A stretch of DNA of 64,000 bases, taken from positions 62,001 through 126,000 of the forward strand of contig NZ_JONK01000001.1 of NCBI RefSeq assembly GCF_000711885.1. Direction: 5' to 3'. Source of the DNA: Chromobacterium haemolyticum DSM 19808 (GTDB lineage: Bacteria; Pseudomonadota; Gammaproteobacteria; Burkholderiales; Chromobacteriaceae). The notes under the pieces were generated by a model. That model was not told the origin of the DNA. It saw nothing but the letters and a program-made list of their open reading frames with translations, and searched no databases. Positions 50,347-62,909 of this stretch are shown here, piece after piece; the first letter of the stretch is position 1, and each line of letters opens with the position of its first letter. A program made the translations under genes and the position numbers.

Positions 50347-51384
50347 TCAGGCGATGCGAGAGGCGGCCAGGTCCAGCTGTTCCGGTGCCAGGCTGTCCAG
50401 CCGTAGAGGCACGGCTTCGGCCAGCTGCGGGTAATGCTTGCCCAGCGAACGGTAGTAGAGCGGATCGTAGTGTTTGGCCAGCAAATCCGCTACCAGCGCA
50501 TCAAAGCGGCCGGCTAGGATCATCTGGTTCCAGGCCTCCATTTGCTCCCCTGAGTGCAAACCCTTCAAAAAACCCAACTGGCGGATCAAGGTCTCTGGGT
50601 CTTGCAGGTAGAAGGCGTAATCCTCAAGCAGAAAGCGCACGCGCTCGGCCAAGGGCACGTCGATCAGCAGGCAGTCGCCTTGGTGCATCTGACGATACAG
50701 CGCGTCGGGCAGGGTGACGAAGCCCACTTTCTTGCTTTCCGACTCGATGAAGACGGGCCGCATGAGGTCCAGGCCGCGAATCTGTTGCAGCAGCAAGGTG
50801 TCGAACCATTTTTGCGACGGCTGCGGCAAGTCCGGCAGGCGGCCGAGCACCGAGCCGCGGTGATTGGCCAACTGCTCCAGATCCAACACTTGGTGGCCGG
50901 CGCGCGCCAAGGCATGCAGCAAGCGGCTTTTGCCGGAGCCGGTGGGGCCGCAGATCACGCGCAGTTTGAGCTGTCCCGGGAGCTCATCCAGCCATTGCAG
51001 CGCTTGGCGGCGGTAGGCTTTGTAGCCGCCCTCCAACTGATGCGCTGGCCAGCCTATCTGTGCGAAAATCAGCGCCATGGAGCCGGAGCGCTGGCCGCCG
51101 CGCCAGCAGCATATCAGCGGGCGCCAGGATTTGGGGCGATCGGCGAAGCGCTCTTCGATGTGCCGGGCGATATTCTTGGCGGCCAGCGCCGCGCCCACTT
51201 TGCGCGCTTCAAATGGAGAAACCTGTTTGTACAGCGTACCGACGCGAATCCGCTCATCGTTGTCCAGAACCGGGCAGTTAATGGCGCCAGGAATATGATC
51301 CTCGGCAAATTCTGCCGGGGAACGGACGTCGATGATCTCGTCAAACTGCCCTAGCTGTGATACGTTCGCGACCTTGAAAAGCAT
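50347..51384 (-). CDS. mnmH: tRNA 2-selenouridine synthase
   Basis: The protein has 345 residues. The N-terminal rhodanese domain holds ICCWRGGQRSGSMA (Cys93 as the selenium/sulphur carrier) and EGGYKAYR. The second domain has a P-loop GPTGSGKSRLLHAL near 144, followed by LANHRGSVLG. The enzyme replaces sulphur with selenium at the tRNA wobble 2-thiouridine using selenophosphate, via a geranylated intermediate. It is divergent from selD, which makes selenophosphate, with only 20 bases between the start codons. No other selenoprotein gene was seen in the window. Confidence 0.96.
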   Translation of the reverse strand: MLFKVANVSQLGQFDEIIDVRSPAEFAEDHIPGAINCPVLDNDERIRVGTLYKQVSPFEARKVGAALAAKNIARHIEERFADRPKSWRPLICCWRGGQRSGSMALIFAQIGWPAHQLEGGYKAYRRQALQWLDELPGQLKLRVICGPTGSGKSRLLHALARAGHQVLDLEQLANHRGSVLGRLPDLPQPSQKWFDTLLLQQIRGLDLMRPVFIESESKKVGFVTLPDALYRQMHQGDCLLIDVPLAERVRFLLEDYAFYLQDPETLIRQLGFLKGLHSGEQMEAWNQMILAGRFDALVADLLAKHYDPLYYRSLGKHYPQLAEAVPLRLDSLAPEQLDLAASRIA

Positions 51385-51404
51385 AAATATGGCGGAGTCC
51401 GCAA

Positions 51405-52445
51405 ATGGCTGAAATCAAATTGACGCAATTGTCTCACGGCGGCGGCTGCGGCTGCAAAATTGCCCCGGCGGTGCTGGAGTCCATTTTGTCGACGGCCAAG
51501 GAAAAAATGGCCTTTCCCAATCTCTTGGTGGGGGCGGAAACCAGCGACGACGCCGCGGTGTATCAATTGAACGCCTCGCAGGCGATCGTGGCGACCACTG
51601 ATTTTTTCATGCCCATCGTAGACGATGCTTATGACTTTGGCCGCATCGCCGCCACCAACGCACTTTCAGACATCTACGCGATGGGAGCGACGCCCATCAT
51701 GGCGCTGGCCATTGTGGGCATGCCGGTGAAGGTGTTGCCGGTGGAGACCATCCGCGACATTCTTTCTGGCGGCGAATCGGTGTGCCATGCCGCGGGCATT
51801 CCGCTCGCCGGCGGTCATTCCATCGATTCCCCCGAGCCTATTTACGGGCTGGTCGCTTTGGGCGTGGTGCATCCGGACCAGCTCAAGCGCAACAGCGAGG
51901 CGCAAGATGGCGACGTGCTGATTCTGGGCAAGGGCCTGGGCGTTGGCGTGCTGGCGCAGGCGATGAAAAAAGGGGAGTTGGACGACAAGGGCTACCAGGC
52001 CTTGATCGCCTCCACCACTAAGTTGAACACCGTGGGAGCGGAGTTGGCGGCCATGGACGGGGTGCACGCGCTGACCGACGTGACCGGCTTCGGCCTGCTC
52101 GGCCACGCCTTGGAAGTATGCAAGGGCGCGAGGTTGGCGGCGCACATCGATATGACCGACGTGCCGGTGATCGAGGAAGCCCGCGTTTTTGCGGAGCAAG
52201 GCTGCGGTCCTGGCGCGATTGAGCGCAACCTGGCCAGTTTCGGCGAGCACGTTGACTTCGGCGCGGATCTGCCGGAGTGGCAACTGCGCCTGCTGGCCGA
52301 TCCGCAGACCAGCGGCGGCTTGCTGGCCGCGGTGGCGCCGGAGCAGGCGGACGAGGTTTTGGCGCGTTTCCAACGCGCCGGCTTCGGCTATGCCGCCAAG
52401 ATCGGCAGGCTGGCCGCGGGCGAGGCTCGCGTCATCGTCCGCTGA
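51405..52445 (+). CDS. selD: Selenide, water dikinase (selenophosphate synthetase)
   Basis: The protein has 346 residues. The Gly-rich N-terminus SHGGGCGCKIAP carries Cys15 at the position that is Cys or Sec in other SelD proteins, and Lys18 next to it. Metal and ATP motifs TSDDAAVY near 47, TTDFFMPIVDD near 65 and NALSDIYAMGATPIMAL near 85 follow. It makes selenophosphate from selenide and ATP. The ribosome site is GGAG. Its product is the donor for MnmH, encoded divergently. Confidence 0.97.
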   Translation: MAEIKLTQLSHGGGCGCKIAPAVLESILSTAKEKMAFPNLLVGAETSDDAAVYQLNASQAIVATTDFFMPIVDDAYDFGRIAATNALSDIYAMGATPIMALAIVGMPVKVLPVETIRDILSGGESVCHAAGIPLAGGHSIDSPEPIYGLVALGVVHPDQLKRNSEAQDGDVLILGKGLGVGVLAQAMKKGELDDKGYQALIASTTKLNTVGAELAAMDGVHALTDVTGFGLLGHALEVCKGARLAAHIDMTDVPVIEEARVFAEQGCGPGAIERNLASFGEHVDFGADLPEWQLRLLADPQTSGGLLAAVAPEQADEVLARFQRAGFGYAAKIGRLAAGEARVIVR

Positions 52446-52455
52446 GCGGCGCGAG

Positions 52456-52953
52456 ATGAACGACGAAAAGCCGAAGAGCCCGTCGCTGGTTGCCCGCGAC
52501 CGGCCTTTGACGGAACTGGCCCGGCTTGCGCCGGGCCGGGTAAGCGCCGCGCGCGGCCCCGCCGCCGGCGACACTCATGTTTCGTGGTTCGACGGCAGCG
52601 TGGCGGCGGGCTTTCCGTCGCCGGCCGACGACTATCTTGAGCGTTCGCTCAATCTCAACGACTTTCTGATCCAGCATCCGGACACCAGTTTCTTTGTGCG
52701 CGTTTCCGGCGACGCCATGGCCGGGGCCGGCATTTTCGACGGAGATCTGTTGATCGTCGATCGCCTGCCGCCGCCGCGCCACAACGATGTGGTTGTGGCT
52801 GTGGTGGGCGACGAGTTTCTGGTGCGCCGGCTGCATCTGAGTCCAGCTCATGCCTGCTTGCGCGCCGCGCAAGCAGGCTGCGCCGATTTGCCGGTGGAGA
52901 CCGGTGTGGAGATCTGGGGCGTGGTCAGCGCGGTGGTGCGCTCGCTGCGCTAG
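52456..52953 (+). CDS. UmuD-like protein lacking the catalytic Ser-Lys dyad
   Basis: This 165-residue protein shows the whole UmuD fold: AGFPSPADDYLERSLNLNDFLIQHP, then VRVSGDAMAGAGIFDGDLLIVD and DEFLVRRLHLSP. In UmuD the serine lies in GDSM and the lysine in TVKKL; here they read GDAM (Ala87, codon GCC 52714-52716) and LVRRL (Arg124, codon CGC). The cleavage-site Ala-Gly (51-52) is kept. It therefore should not self-cleave. The N-terminal arm is longer than that of UmuD. No umuC or LexA box is nearby; it starts 10 bases after selD and is probably cotranscribed with it. Confidence 0.85.
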   Translation: MNDEKPKSPSLVARDRPLTELARLAPGRVSAARGPAAGDTHVSWFDGSVAAGFPSPADDYLERSLNLNDFLIQHPDTSFFVRVSGDAMAGAGIFDGDLLIVDRLPPPRHNDVVVAVVGDEFLVRRLHLSPAHACLRAAQAGCADLPVETGVEIWGVVSAVVRSLR

Positions 52954-53254
52954 CCTTGCCGGGCGACCATTCCCGTCCCAGGCCAGGGTTTTCTCCGTTG
53001 AATTCACCATATTTCCCGCTGCATTGGCTGTTTTAGAATTTGTTAGGCGATGTCATCGGGCGGGCTCAAGACTCGAGGCCTTTTGTCATAGCCTGGCTGG
53101 ATACCGCTCTTAATGCATGAGTTAAGTTTTTCGGTAATGCCATGGGGCAGTGACGCCAAGTTGAAAATTGGGTTCAAGATCGACAATAGAGAGGCTTGAA
53201 AAGCAACTGGCCATGCCCAAATAGTGCATATCAACGTTCCGAAGGAGCCACTCC
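52954..53254. other. 301-base region between umuD-like gene and clpB
   Basis: This AT-richer stretch contains the clpB heat-shock promoter near its end. No terminator hairpin with a T-run and no small gene was found in the first 200 bases. Confidence 0.5.
53195..53222 (+). promoter_or_regulatory. Sigma-32 heat-shock promoter of clpB
   Basis: CTTGAAA (53195-53201), 14 bases, then CCCAAAT (53216-53222) fits the sigma-32 form CTTGAAA-N14-CCCCATNT. It lies 32 bases before the clpB ATG. Confidence 0.8.
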
Positions 53255-55834
<2,580 letters not shown>

Positions 55835-55851
55835 GCATGTCCCGCTCATGA

Positions 55852-55877
55852 AAAAAGCCCGGCTATCCGGGCTTTTT
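55852..55877. terminator. Bidirectional terminator between clpB and tag
   Basis: AAAAAGCCCGG and CCGGGCTTTTT pair exactly around CTAT, giving a T-run on both strands between convergent genes. Confidence 0.92.
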
Positions 55878-55892
55878 CTTTGCGCGACGACG

Positions 55893-56459
55893 TCAGCCGC
55901 GATCAGGGTGGCGGAAGCAGGCGGACATATGGTCATTGACCACGCCGCAGGCTTGCAGATAGGCGTAGATCACCGTACTGCCGACGAAATTCATGCCGGC
56001 TTTCTTCAGCGCCTTGCTGATGCGGTCGGACAGTTCGGTGCTGGCGAGCACCCGCTCGTCGTCGCGACGGCGCAATATGGGCCGGCCGTCCACATGCCCC
56101 CACAGCCAATCGGCGAAGCTGCCGTGTTGCTGTTGCATCTGCAGAAACACCTTGGCGTTGCGGATGGCGCTCTGGATCTTCAACCTGTTGCGCACAATGC
56201 CGGTGTCCTGCATCAGGCGCTCAACGTCGCCGTCGTCCATCGCCGCCACCTTCACCGGGTCAAAGCCGTGAAAGGCGCGGCGGTAGCCGTCGCGCTTGCG
56301 CAGGATGGTAATCCAGGACAGGCCGGCCTGAGCGCCCTCCAGAATCAGCATCTCGAACAGCTTGCGGTCGTCGTGTTCAGGACATCCCCATTCCTCGTCG
56401 TGATAAGCGACGTAGAGGGGATCGTCGCCGCACCAGGCGCAGCGGGTTGGGACGGGCAT
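55893..56459 (-). CDS. tag: DNA-3-methyladenine glycosylase I
   Basis: The protein has 188 residues. Family motifs are RCAWCGDDPLYVAYHDEEWGCPEHDDRKLFEMLILEGAQAGLSWITIL (landmarks HDEEWG and EGAQAGLSW), with GSTVIYAYLQACGVVNDHMSACF near the end. Cys and His at both ends form the zinc snap. It removes 3-methyladenine from DNA. The ATG overlaps the fliW stop as TGATG, so this repair enzyme is translationally coupled to a flagellar factor. Confidence 0.96.
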   Translation of the reverse strand: MPVPTRCAWCGDDPLYVAYHDEEWGCPEHDDRKLFEMLILEGAQAGLSWITILRKRDGYRRAFHGFDPVKVAAMDDGDVERLMQDTGIVRNRLKIQSAIRNAKVFLQMQQQHGSFADWLWGHVDGRPILRRRDDERVLASTELSDRISKALKKAGMNFVGSTVIYAYLQACGVVNDHMSACFRHPDRG

Positions 56460-56893
56460 CAGCGGTTATGCAGCAGGATGTCGCACTGCAGCCCCATTTT
56501 TTGCAAGCCGGTGCGGCTTTGCAGGTTGATCACCAGAGGATTGCGGATGTTCGCCTTCATCGTGGATAAGGCGGGATGTTGTTCGTCGGCCTGATTGCTC
56601 AGCATAAGCAGGATGGCCACATCCTGCGGCTGTTGCAATTTCAGTTCGGACACCTCGGCGTCGTCCAGTTCGATCTCGTAGCGGATGTCCAGCGCTTCCG
56701 GCGTGGTGATGCTGAAGATGACGCCAGGGTCGTCCAGCGATTGCAGCCAGAACACCTGGGGCTGCGCCTGAGTGGCGTTGTGAAAGAGCTTGAAACGGGT
56801 GCAGTTTTCCAACGCGGGAATGCCGCGCGGGAAAGTGATGACGGTGCTCTCGTCGATATCGACTTGGCCGAGCTGGCTGGACTGGAACCGCAT
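56459..56893 (-). CDS. fliW: Flagellar assembly factor FliW
   Basis: This 144-residue protein begins MRFQSSQLGQVDIDESTVITFPRGIPALENCTRFKL and has the FliW beta-barrel pattern, with FSITTPEALDIRYEIELDDAE and ANIRNPLVINLQSRTG (landmark NPLVIN). FliW binds flagellin and frees or inhibits CsrA, linking filament assembly to flagellin translation. AGGAGG precedes the ATG. csrA is not adjacent. The flagellin gene 17 kb away is a likely partner. Confidence 0.95.
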   Translation of the reverse strand: MRFQSSQLGQVDIDESTVITFPRGIPALENCTRFKLFHNATQAQPQVFWLQSLDDPGVIFSITTPEALDIRYEIELDDAEVSELKLQQPQDVAILLMLSNQADEQHPALSTMKANIRNPLVINLQSRTGLQKMGLQCDILLHNR

Positions 56894-57100
56894 GGCGTGC
56901 CTCCTGGCGTGACAATGTTCTCATTATGCATGGCGGCGGCGGCAATTGCACAAGCGGAACCCCGCCGGTGGAGAAGATTGCAAGCTGTGGTTGTGGCCGC
57001 GGGTTTAACAACCTATATCAATATTACTCGAATGTCGTATTTGAATTGGGTTGCGGCCGGCCGGCAGAGTGCCCGCGCGCGATGCTAAGGGGGAGATCCC

Positions 57101-58315
57101 ATGGGCTTGCCAGCAAAGCGGTTTCTGATTCTTGAAGATCAGTTGGTATTGCGGAAATTGATTTCTCGTCAGGCCAGCTTCTTTAGCCGTTACGAAGTGG
57201 CCATCGATGAGTTCAGCGACCCGGCTGAGGCGTTGCGCAGCATCGGCGAGAACAGCTACGACCTGATTGTCACCGATATCGGCATGCCGGGCATGAACGG
57301 CATCGACTTCATCAAACATGTGGCCTTGCTTGGTTACCGGGCGGCGCTGCTGATCATCTCCGGCTATGACGGCAAGACGCTGAACACCATCAGCGAGATG
57401 GCCTGCAGCCTGGGCATAGGCAGCACCCGTTTCCTATCCAAGCCGTATTCGGCGGAATCCTTTCTCACCGCGCTCAACAGCATCTTCAACGATCTGGAGC
57501 GCGCCTATCAGGTACAGCAACTGGAAGTGGAGAGCTTTTTCGCCGACGTGTGTTCCGGGGAGTTCAAGCTGGAGCTTGAGCCGGTCTTGAGCCTGCCCGG
57601 CCACCGGCTTGCAGGCTTCGACGTGACGGCGCTGATCCGCCCGCAAGGGCGGGTGGAGTGGAGCGCGGTGCTGTTCAATGTGCTGGCGCGGCGTAAGGGA
57701 ATCTCCGCCCTGGTGCTGGAGGAGTTGGTGGCGCGCATCGCCAATTTGCTGACCGGTTTGCGCCAGCAAGGGCTGGGTGAGGAATGCGATTTCAACGTCC
57801 GCATCGACAAAGCCTGCCTGGAGAGTGAAAACCTGTTTGATCACTGTCATTCCCTGTTGCAGCAGCGAGGCGTGCCGCCGCGTTTGCTGGGCTTCGAGTT
57901 GGCCGAAGGCCTGGGACCGCAATCGCCGGCTCAGGCTTTCGAGAACGTCGCCAAGATCAAGTATCTGGGGTTTCGCCTGATCGCCGATCACTTCGGCACC
58001 GGCTCGTTGACCCAGAGCAATATGCTCAAGCTGCCGTTCGACCATGTGAACATCCCCATCGAATCCCTGCGATGGATAAGAACCATGCTGGGGGCGGATC
58101 CTCAGGCGTTGCGCTTTTTGCGTATTTACGGCTTGCCGCCGGGGGCGATTACCGTAAGCGGTGTCGATGAGGAGGAGGACGTCGCGCTGGCTCAGGAGAT
58201 GGGATGTCCTCGCGTGCAGGGCGCTTGTATGGCCTTGCCGGTACGCGAAAACGAGTTAAGTGACTATTTGCGGCGGAGCCAAGAAACCGCGGCGGCGGAA
58301 GGAGGCGCGGGATGA
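57101..58315 (+). CDS. Response regulator with receiver and degenerate EAL domain
   Basis: The protein has 404 residues. The receiver (1-125) is complete: LILEDQ, Asp59 in LIVTDIGMPGMNG, and SKPYS. The C-terminal domain (about 145-385) follows the EAL fold but has lost the active site: GFDVTALIRP for GxEALxRW, FNVRID, LGFELAEG, LIADHFGTGS for DDFGxG, HVNIPIESLR without the Lys-Ile-Asp, and VSGVDEEED for AEGVET. It is unlikely to hydrolyse c-di-GMP and may work as a binding or anti-activator protein. GGGGGAG precedes the ATG. Its stop overlaps the next start by ATGA. Confidence 0.88.
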   Translation: MGLPAKRFLILEDQLVLRKLISRQASFFSRYEVAIDEFSDPAEALRSIGENSYDLIVTDIGMPGMNGIDFIKHVALLGYRAALLIISGYDGKTLNTISEMACSLGIGSTRFLSKPYSAESFLTALNSIFNDLERAYQVQQLEVESFFADVCSGEFKLELEPVLSLPGHRLAGFDVTALIRPQGRVEWSAVLFNVLARRKGISALVLEELVARIANLLTGLRQQGLGEECDFNVRIDKACLESENLFDHCHSLLQQRGVPPRLLGFELAEGLGPQSPAQAFENVAKIKYLGFRLIADHFGTGSLTQSNMLKLPFDHVNIPIESLRWIRTMLGADPQALRFLRIYGLPPGAITVSGVDEEEDVALAQEMGCPRVQGACMALPVRENELSDYLRRSQETAAAEGGAG

Positions 58316-59043
58316 GCGTTGCGGCAGTGGATTTTTCGCGGATGCGGATATTGGTCGTGGACGATCAAACCCTGGTGCGTTCATTGATCAGCCAGGCCTT
58401 GCAGACCATGGGCATGCGTTCGGACGCCATTTTTCAAACCGCGGACGGCACCGCGTCGATGCGGTTGTTGGACATCCGCATGGTGGACCTGGTGCTGTGC
58501 GATGTGCAGATGGCGCCGATGAACGGCATGGACTTGCTCAAGGAATTGCGCTGCGGGCATACCATGAATCCTTCCAACCTGCCTTTCGTGTTTTTGTCCG
58601 GCCATGCGGACCGCAGCAATGTGGTGCTGGCCAGTCAGCTCCACGCCGACGGCTTTGTGGTCAAACCGCCTAAGCCTGCCGATGTCGAGAAAGCGATTGT
58701 GGCGGCGATGCAGCGCAAGCGGCCGGAAATCGACCCGTTCAGCTACTACGGCGTGGCCACCGGCACCGAATACGACCGCAAGGTCTTTGGCCGGCTGTTC
58801 GACGCTCCGGCGTTGCCGGAGGCGCCGTCGGGCACGGCGGTGAGCTTGCTGACGGTCAAGGCCGGGGCGGTGCTGGCCCAGGATCTGTTCAGCAAGCACG
58901 GCCATTTGTTGCTGCCGCGCGGCGCCGCCATTTCCGCCAACCAGATCACGGTATTGCGTGATTTCAGCGATCGCTACGGCGTGTTGCGGCTTTTCGTCGA
59001 GGAGATTTCCGAGACCGAAGCCGAGTCGTCCCGAGAACATTGA
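58312..59043 (+). CDS. Response regulator with receiver and small C-terminal domain
   Basis: The protein has 243 residues. The receiver (12-130) has LVVDDQTLVRS, Asp64 in LVLCDVQMAPMNG and the Lys in VVKPPKP. The C-terminal part (about 175-235), VKAGAVLAQDLFSKHGHLLLPRGAAISANQITVLRDF (landmark GHLLLPRGAAIS), resembles the small N-terminal domain found before HD-GYP domains, but no HD-GYP follows. It is coupled by ATGA to the REC-EAL gene and touches the kinase gene downstream, so it is a likely target of that kinase. Confidence 0.85.
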   Translation: MSVAAVDFSRMRILVVDDQTLVRSLISQALQTMGMRSDAIFQTADGTASMRLLDIRMVDLVLCDVQMAPMNGMDLLKELRCGHTMNPSNLPFVFLSGHADRSNVVLASQLHADGFVVKPPKPADVEKAIVAAMQRKRPEIDPFSYYGVATGTEYDRKVFGRLFDAPALPEAPSGTAVSLLTVKAGAVLAQDLFSKHGHLLLPRGAAISANQITVLRDFSDRYGVLRLFVEEISETEAESSREH

Positions 59044-62000
59044 GTGCCGTCGATGAAGTTCGCCAGGCCGCGCCAGGACCATATCAAATCCATCCGCCGA
59101 GCGGTCATCCTGATCGTGCTGTTGCTGGGCGTGCTGCAGGCGATGGCCATTCTGCGTTTGTTGAACGAGTCCTGGGACTCCTATCGCACGGCCAGGCACG
59201 TGGCCGAACTCAACCGCGATATTTCCGCCTTGTATCAGGCGGTTAGCTCGGAAAACCTGGAAAGCAGCAAGCTGCGCTTGTTGTTGACGGCGAAATCCCC
59301 GCCTACGCCGCAACAGCGAGAAGAGCTAAGCTGGCTGGCCCGCAATACGGACGCCAAGTTCAGTGTGGCGCTGGCCTCCATTCCCGTCATGACCGGGATG
59401 GATGCCTCCAGCCAGACACGCATGCGCAATCTGGCCCACGATTTCAAAGTGCTGCGAGAGGAGTCTTACGCGGAATTACGCCGTCCGGATTTTCAGAATG
59501 AGTCTTTGAGCAACTTGCTGTATTTGGTCACGGCGCGGATGCGCAACGAGGCCGGCGGCATTCTGGCCGCGGACACGGCGCAGTTGGCAAGCCAGGGCGA
59601 CCCCACCCTCAACAGCCTGATGATGATCAAGCAAAGCTTGTGGCAGTTGGGCGGCCAATTGCGCGGCAACGTGGTGGCGTTGATCATGCGGGAGCAGTTG
59701 GGACATCGAATGAACCGCGACATCGAGGATGACCTGGCCTTCCGGCTAAGCTCCGCGATGTTGATGGTGGAGCAGCTGCGGCCAGTGATTTTGGGGGTGC
59801 GCGACGACGCATTGAAAGCCGAGTTCACCAATCTGGCCACGTTGACGCTGAAGCTGCAGTTAGTGGTCAAGCTGCAGCTTGAGCAGATCGACGGCGCCCA
59901 GTCCTTCAATCAGGCCACGAATTTTCGCGCCAGCTTGGCGGAACTGGACGGGGAGTTGAAGCGCGTCTTCGACATGGTGGAACAGATGACGGCCGATCGT
60001 ATTGACGAGAGCCGGCGAGTCAATTTGTTCCGCATGGTGCGCGACGGCTTGTTCGGTTTGTTGGCGCTTGGCCTGATGGTGGTGTTGCTGTACTACATGG
60101 TGCGCCGGGTGCTGCGGCCGCTGTCCGCCTTGAAACATATGTTGGACGCCTCCGGCGACGCGGTGCTGATCGTCAATAGCAACGGGCGGATCGAGATCGC
60201 CAACGCCGGGGCCGGCAAAATGTTCGTTTATCCTCAGGCGGCGCTGCATGGCATGTCGGTCTACAGCTTGCTGGAGGTGCCGGGCGGGGCCGCGCATCTG
60301 ACCCAGGCCTTGAACGATCAGGAAACGGTAGCGTTGGCCGGGGAAGGCTTGTCCGCCAACGGCGAGCGTTTCTATGTGACGATTTCCCTCAGCCAGTTCA
60401 GCAACAGCCGGGACCACGGCTGGCGCATGCTCACGGTGCGCAACGAACAGCAAAGACGGCAGGCGGAAACCACGCTGGAGCGCAGCGTCGAATTGTTGTC
60501 CGCGATTTCGGTGGTGGAAGGCATGCTGTTGGCGCGAGAGCCGCGGGACAAGGTGTTTGAAGAACTGCATCGCGTGTTCTGTCACCATACCGGTGCTCGA
60601 GAATGTCTGCTGGTGGCTTGGTCGCCGTTGGACGAGGGCGGGCAGTCCCTGTGCTTGCAAGCCGGCCAATGGCCGCCGGAGTTGCAGCCGTTGTCGGAAG
60701 TGGCGTATGCGGCCGCCCCGCTCAGTCAATTGTTCCAACTGCTCAGCGAGCGATCCACTTGGATTTCCCTGCCGGTGATGCTGGGCGGCGATGTCGCCGC
60801 CGCGGTGTGCATGCAACAGCCGGACGTGTACCGGCTGGGCGTAGGCATGCAGCCTCTGATCGGCGCTTACGCCAATATTCTGGGATTTTACGATGAGGAG
60901 GCGCGGCGCAAGGTGTCGGAAGCGCAGTTGCGCACCGTGCTTCAGGAAGAGGAGGCGGTGTTCGCCTCGTCTCCGGTGGGCTTGCTGCGCCTGAACGAGC
61001 AATTGCAGATTTCCCGCTCCAATCAAACGGCGGAAATGATTTTCGATGTTGGGGTTTACGGCCTGGTTGGCATGCACTTGATGGAGTTGATGGCTTCGGA
61101 TCAGGGCTGGATCGAGCTGACCGAGCATTTGCAGCAAATGCGGCAAGGCACGCGCGTTCATTGTGAGCTGGAGTGTTTTACCGGCGCCGGTCTCCCGATC
61201 TGGGTCTTGTTCGAAGGCCAGATGGTGGCGACGGAAACGGTGGAGGGGGTGATGATCCTGGCCTGCCTGGACATCACCGAACGCAAGATGGCCGAGTTCG
61301 AGCTTCGCATGGCGCGAGACCAGGCCAATGCCGCCAACCGCGCCAAGAGCGCATTCCTGGCCACCATGAGCCACGAGATCCGCACGCCGATGAACGGAGT
61401 GCTGGGCATGTTGGAGTTGTTGAACATGACCCGGCTGGACGGCGAGCAGCGGGACGCGGTGGCCACGATACACGACTCCGCGCATACGCTATTGCGTTTG
61501 ATCGACGATATTCTGGATTTCTCCAAGATCGAGGCAGACAAACTGGAGATTGTCACCGCGCCCACGGCGATGCGGCCGTTTTTGGAGAGCGTTCGCAGCC
61601 TGTATCAGGAAAACGCTTATAAGAAGGGCTTGGATTTTCAGCTGGAAGTGGATGATCAACTGGCGCCGACGCTGGTGCTGGATCCCTTGCGCTTACGGCA
61701 AATTCTGCAGAACTTCATCAGCAACGCGATCAAGTTCACCGCTCAGGGCGGCGTGATCATCCGCGTCAAGGTGCTTAGCACCATGGCCAATTATCAGTCG
61801 CTCAGTTTTGAGGTGGAGGACAGCGGCATCGGTATGACCGAGGAGAGTTTGTCCCGGTTGTTCCAGCCTTTCACCCAGGCGGACTCCGACACCACCCGGC
61901 GCTTTGGCGGCACCGGTCTGGGGCTTGCCATCTGCCGACGGCTGGCCGGACTGATGGGCGGTCACGTGGAACTGGAAAGCCAATTGGGCAAGGGCAGTTG

Positions 62001-62907
62001 CGCGCGCTTGTTGCTGGAAGCGGAGTGGTCGGAACAGGTGGTGGCGCCGGTCAGCCTGCCCCAGGTTCACGTGCCGGCGGAGACGCCGCGCGAAGAGGAG
62101 ATCGAAACCGCGGCGCCTTCTCCGGAGCAAAGCGTGCTGCCCATTCTGTTTGCCGAGGACAACCCGACCAACCGCAAGCTCACGCTCAAGCAACTGGAAA
62201 AGCTGGGCTATTCGGCGGAGTGGGCCGAGGACGGCGAGCAGGCCTTCGCCAAATGGCAAACCGGCCGCTACTCGATGATTCTGACCGATTGCCACATGCC
62301 GGGCATCGACGGTTATCAACTGGCGCGGCTGGTGCGCGCACAGGAGCAAGAAGAGCCGGCGCGGGGTCATATTCCCATCGTCGCCTGCACCGCGAACGCC
62401 GCCAAGGAGGAGCTGGACAAGACCCGTGACGCGGGCATGGATGATTTTCTGACCAAGCCGCTGTCGATCGCGGAGCTGTCCGCTGCCCTGCAAAAATGGA
62501 CGACGACGGGAAGCGTTCCGGAAGCCGCGCCTCCGCCGCCTGCCGCGGCAGGGCCTGAGGACGGGCCGGTGGACCGCTCCGTTCTGCAGGTGTACAGCAA
62601 CGGCGACCTGCAAGTTGAGCTGGAGATCCTGCGAGACTTCCAGCAAGGCAACGCCGAGGACGTGGGCGAGTTGCGCAGCGCCATCGCAGAAGGCTCGAGC
62701 GACCGCGTCAGCTTTGCCGCCCACCGAGTCAAGGGCGCCAGCCGCATGGTGGGCGTCAATGCCTTGGGCGCTGCCGCCGAGGCGGTGGAAAAGGCGGGCA
62801 AGGCCCAGTCGCTGGAGCAGGTGACGGCCCTGATGCCGGCCTTCGACGCGGCGCTGGCCGAGTTTGACGCCTGGATGGCCCGGCAGAATGAAACCAATTT
62901 GGCATGA
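59044..62907 (+). CDS. Hybrid sensor histidine kinase with receiver and Hpt domains
   Basis: The protein has 1287 residues. Two membrane helices (about 18-40 and 335-357) flank a helical periplasmic sensor of about 290 residues. Then come a PAS domain ([23 protein letters not shown] near 370), a GAF-like region (about 485-610), a second PAS domain, HisKA with [11 protein letters not shown] (His777), HATPase with [20 protein letters not shown], a receiver with Asp1082 in [12 protein letters not shown], and an Hpt domain with [14 protein letters not shown] (His1227). The start is GTG right after the previous stop, or ATG at 59053. With the two regulators upstream it forms a phosphorelay resembling RocS/RocR sets. 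Confidence 0.92.
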   Translation: MPSMKFARPRQDHIKSIRRAVILIVLLLGVLQAMAILRLLNESWDSYRTARHVAELNRDISALYQAVSSENLESSKLRLLLTAKSPPTPQQREELSWLARNTDAKFSVALASIPVMTGMDASSQTRMRNLAHDFKVLREESYAELRRPDFQNESLSNLLYLVTARMRNEAGGILAADTAQLASQGDPTLNSLMMIKQSLWQLGGQLRGNVVALIMREQLGHRMNRDIEDDLAFRLSSAMLMVEQLRPVILGVRDDALKAEFTNLATLTLKLQLVVKLQLEQIDGAQSFNQATNFRASLAELDGELKRVFDMVEQMTADRIDESRRVNLFRMVRDGLFGLLALGLMVVLLYYMVRRVLRPLSALKHMLDASGDAVLIVNSNGRIEIANAGAGKMFVYPQAALHGMSVYSLLEVPGGAAHLTQALNDQETVALAGEGLSANGERFYVTISLSQFSNSRDHGWRMLTVRNEQQRRQAETTLERSVELLSAISVVEGMLLAREPRDKVFEELHRVFCHHTGARECLLVAWSPLDEGGQSLCLQAGQWPPELQPLSEVAYAAAPLSQLFQLLSERSTWISLPVMLGGDVAAAVCMQQPDVYRLGVGMQPLIGAYANILGFYDEEARRKVSEAQLRTVLQEEEAVFASSPVGLLRLNEQLQISRSNQTAEMIFDVGVYGLVGMHLMELMASDQGWIELTEHLQQMRQGTRVHCELECFTGAGLPIWVLFEGQMVATETVEGVMILACLDITERKMAEFELRMARDQANAANRAKSAFLATMSHEIRTPMNGVLGMLELLNMTRLDGEQRDAVATIHDSAHTLLRLIDDILDFSKIEADKLEIVTAPTAMRPFLESVRSLYQENAYKKGLDFQLEVDDQLAPTLVLDPLRLRQILQNFISNAIKFTAQGGVIIRVKVLSTMANYQSLSFEVEDSGIGMTEESLSRLFQPFTQADSDTTRRFGGTGLGLAICRRLAGLMGGHVELESQLGKGSCARLLLEAEWSEQVVAPVSLPQVHVPAETPREEEIETAAPSPEQSVLPILFAEDNPTNRKLTLKQLEKLGYSAEWAEDGEQAFAKWQTGRYSMILTDCHMPGIDGYQLARLVRAQEQEEPARGHIPIVACTANAAKEELDKTRDAGMDDFLTKPLSIAELSAALQKWTTTGSVPEAAPPPPAAAGPEDGPVDRSVLQVYSNGDLQVELEILRDFQQGNAEDVGELRSAIAEGSSDRVSFAAHRVKGASRMVGVNALGAAAEAVEKAGKAQSLEQVTALMPAFDAALAEFDAWMARQNETNLA

Positions 62908-62909
62908 GG

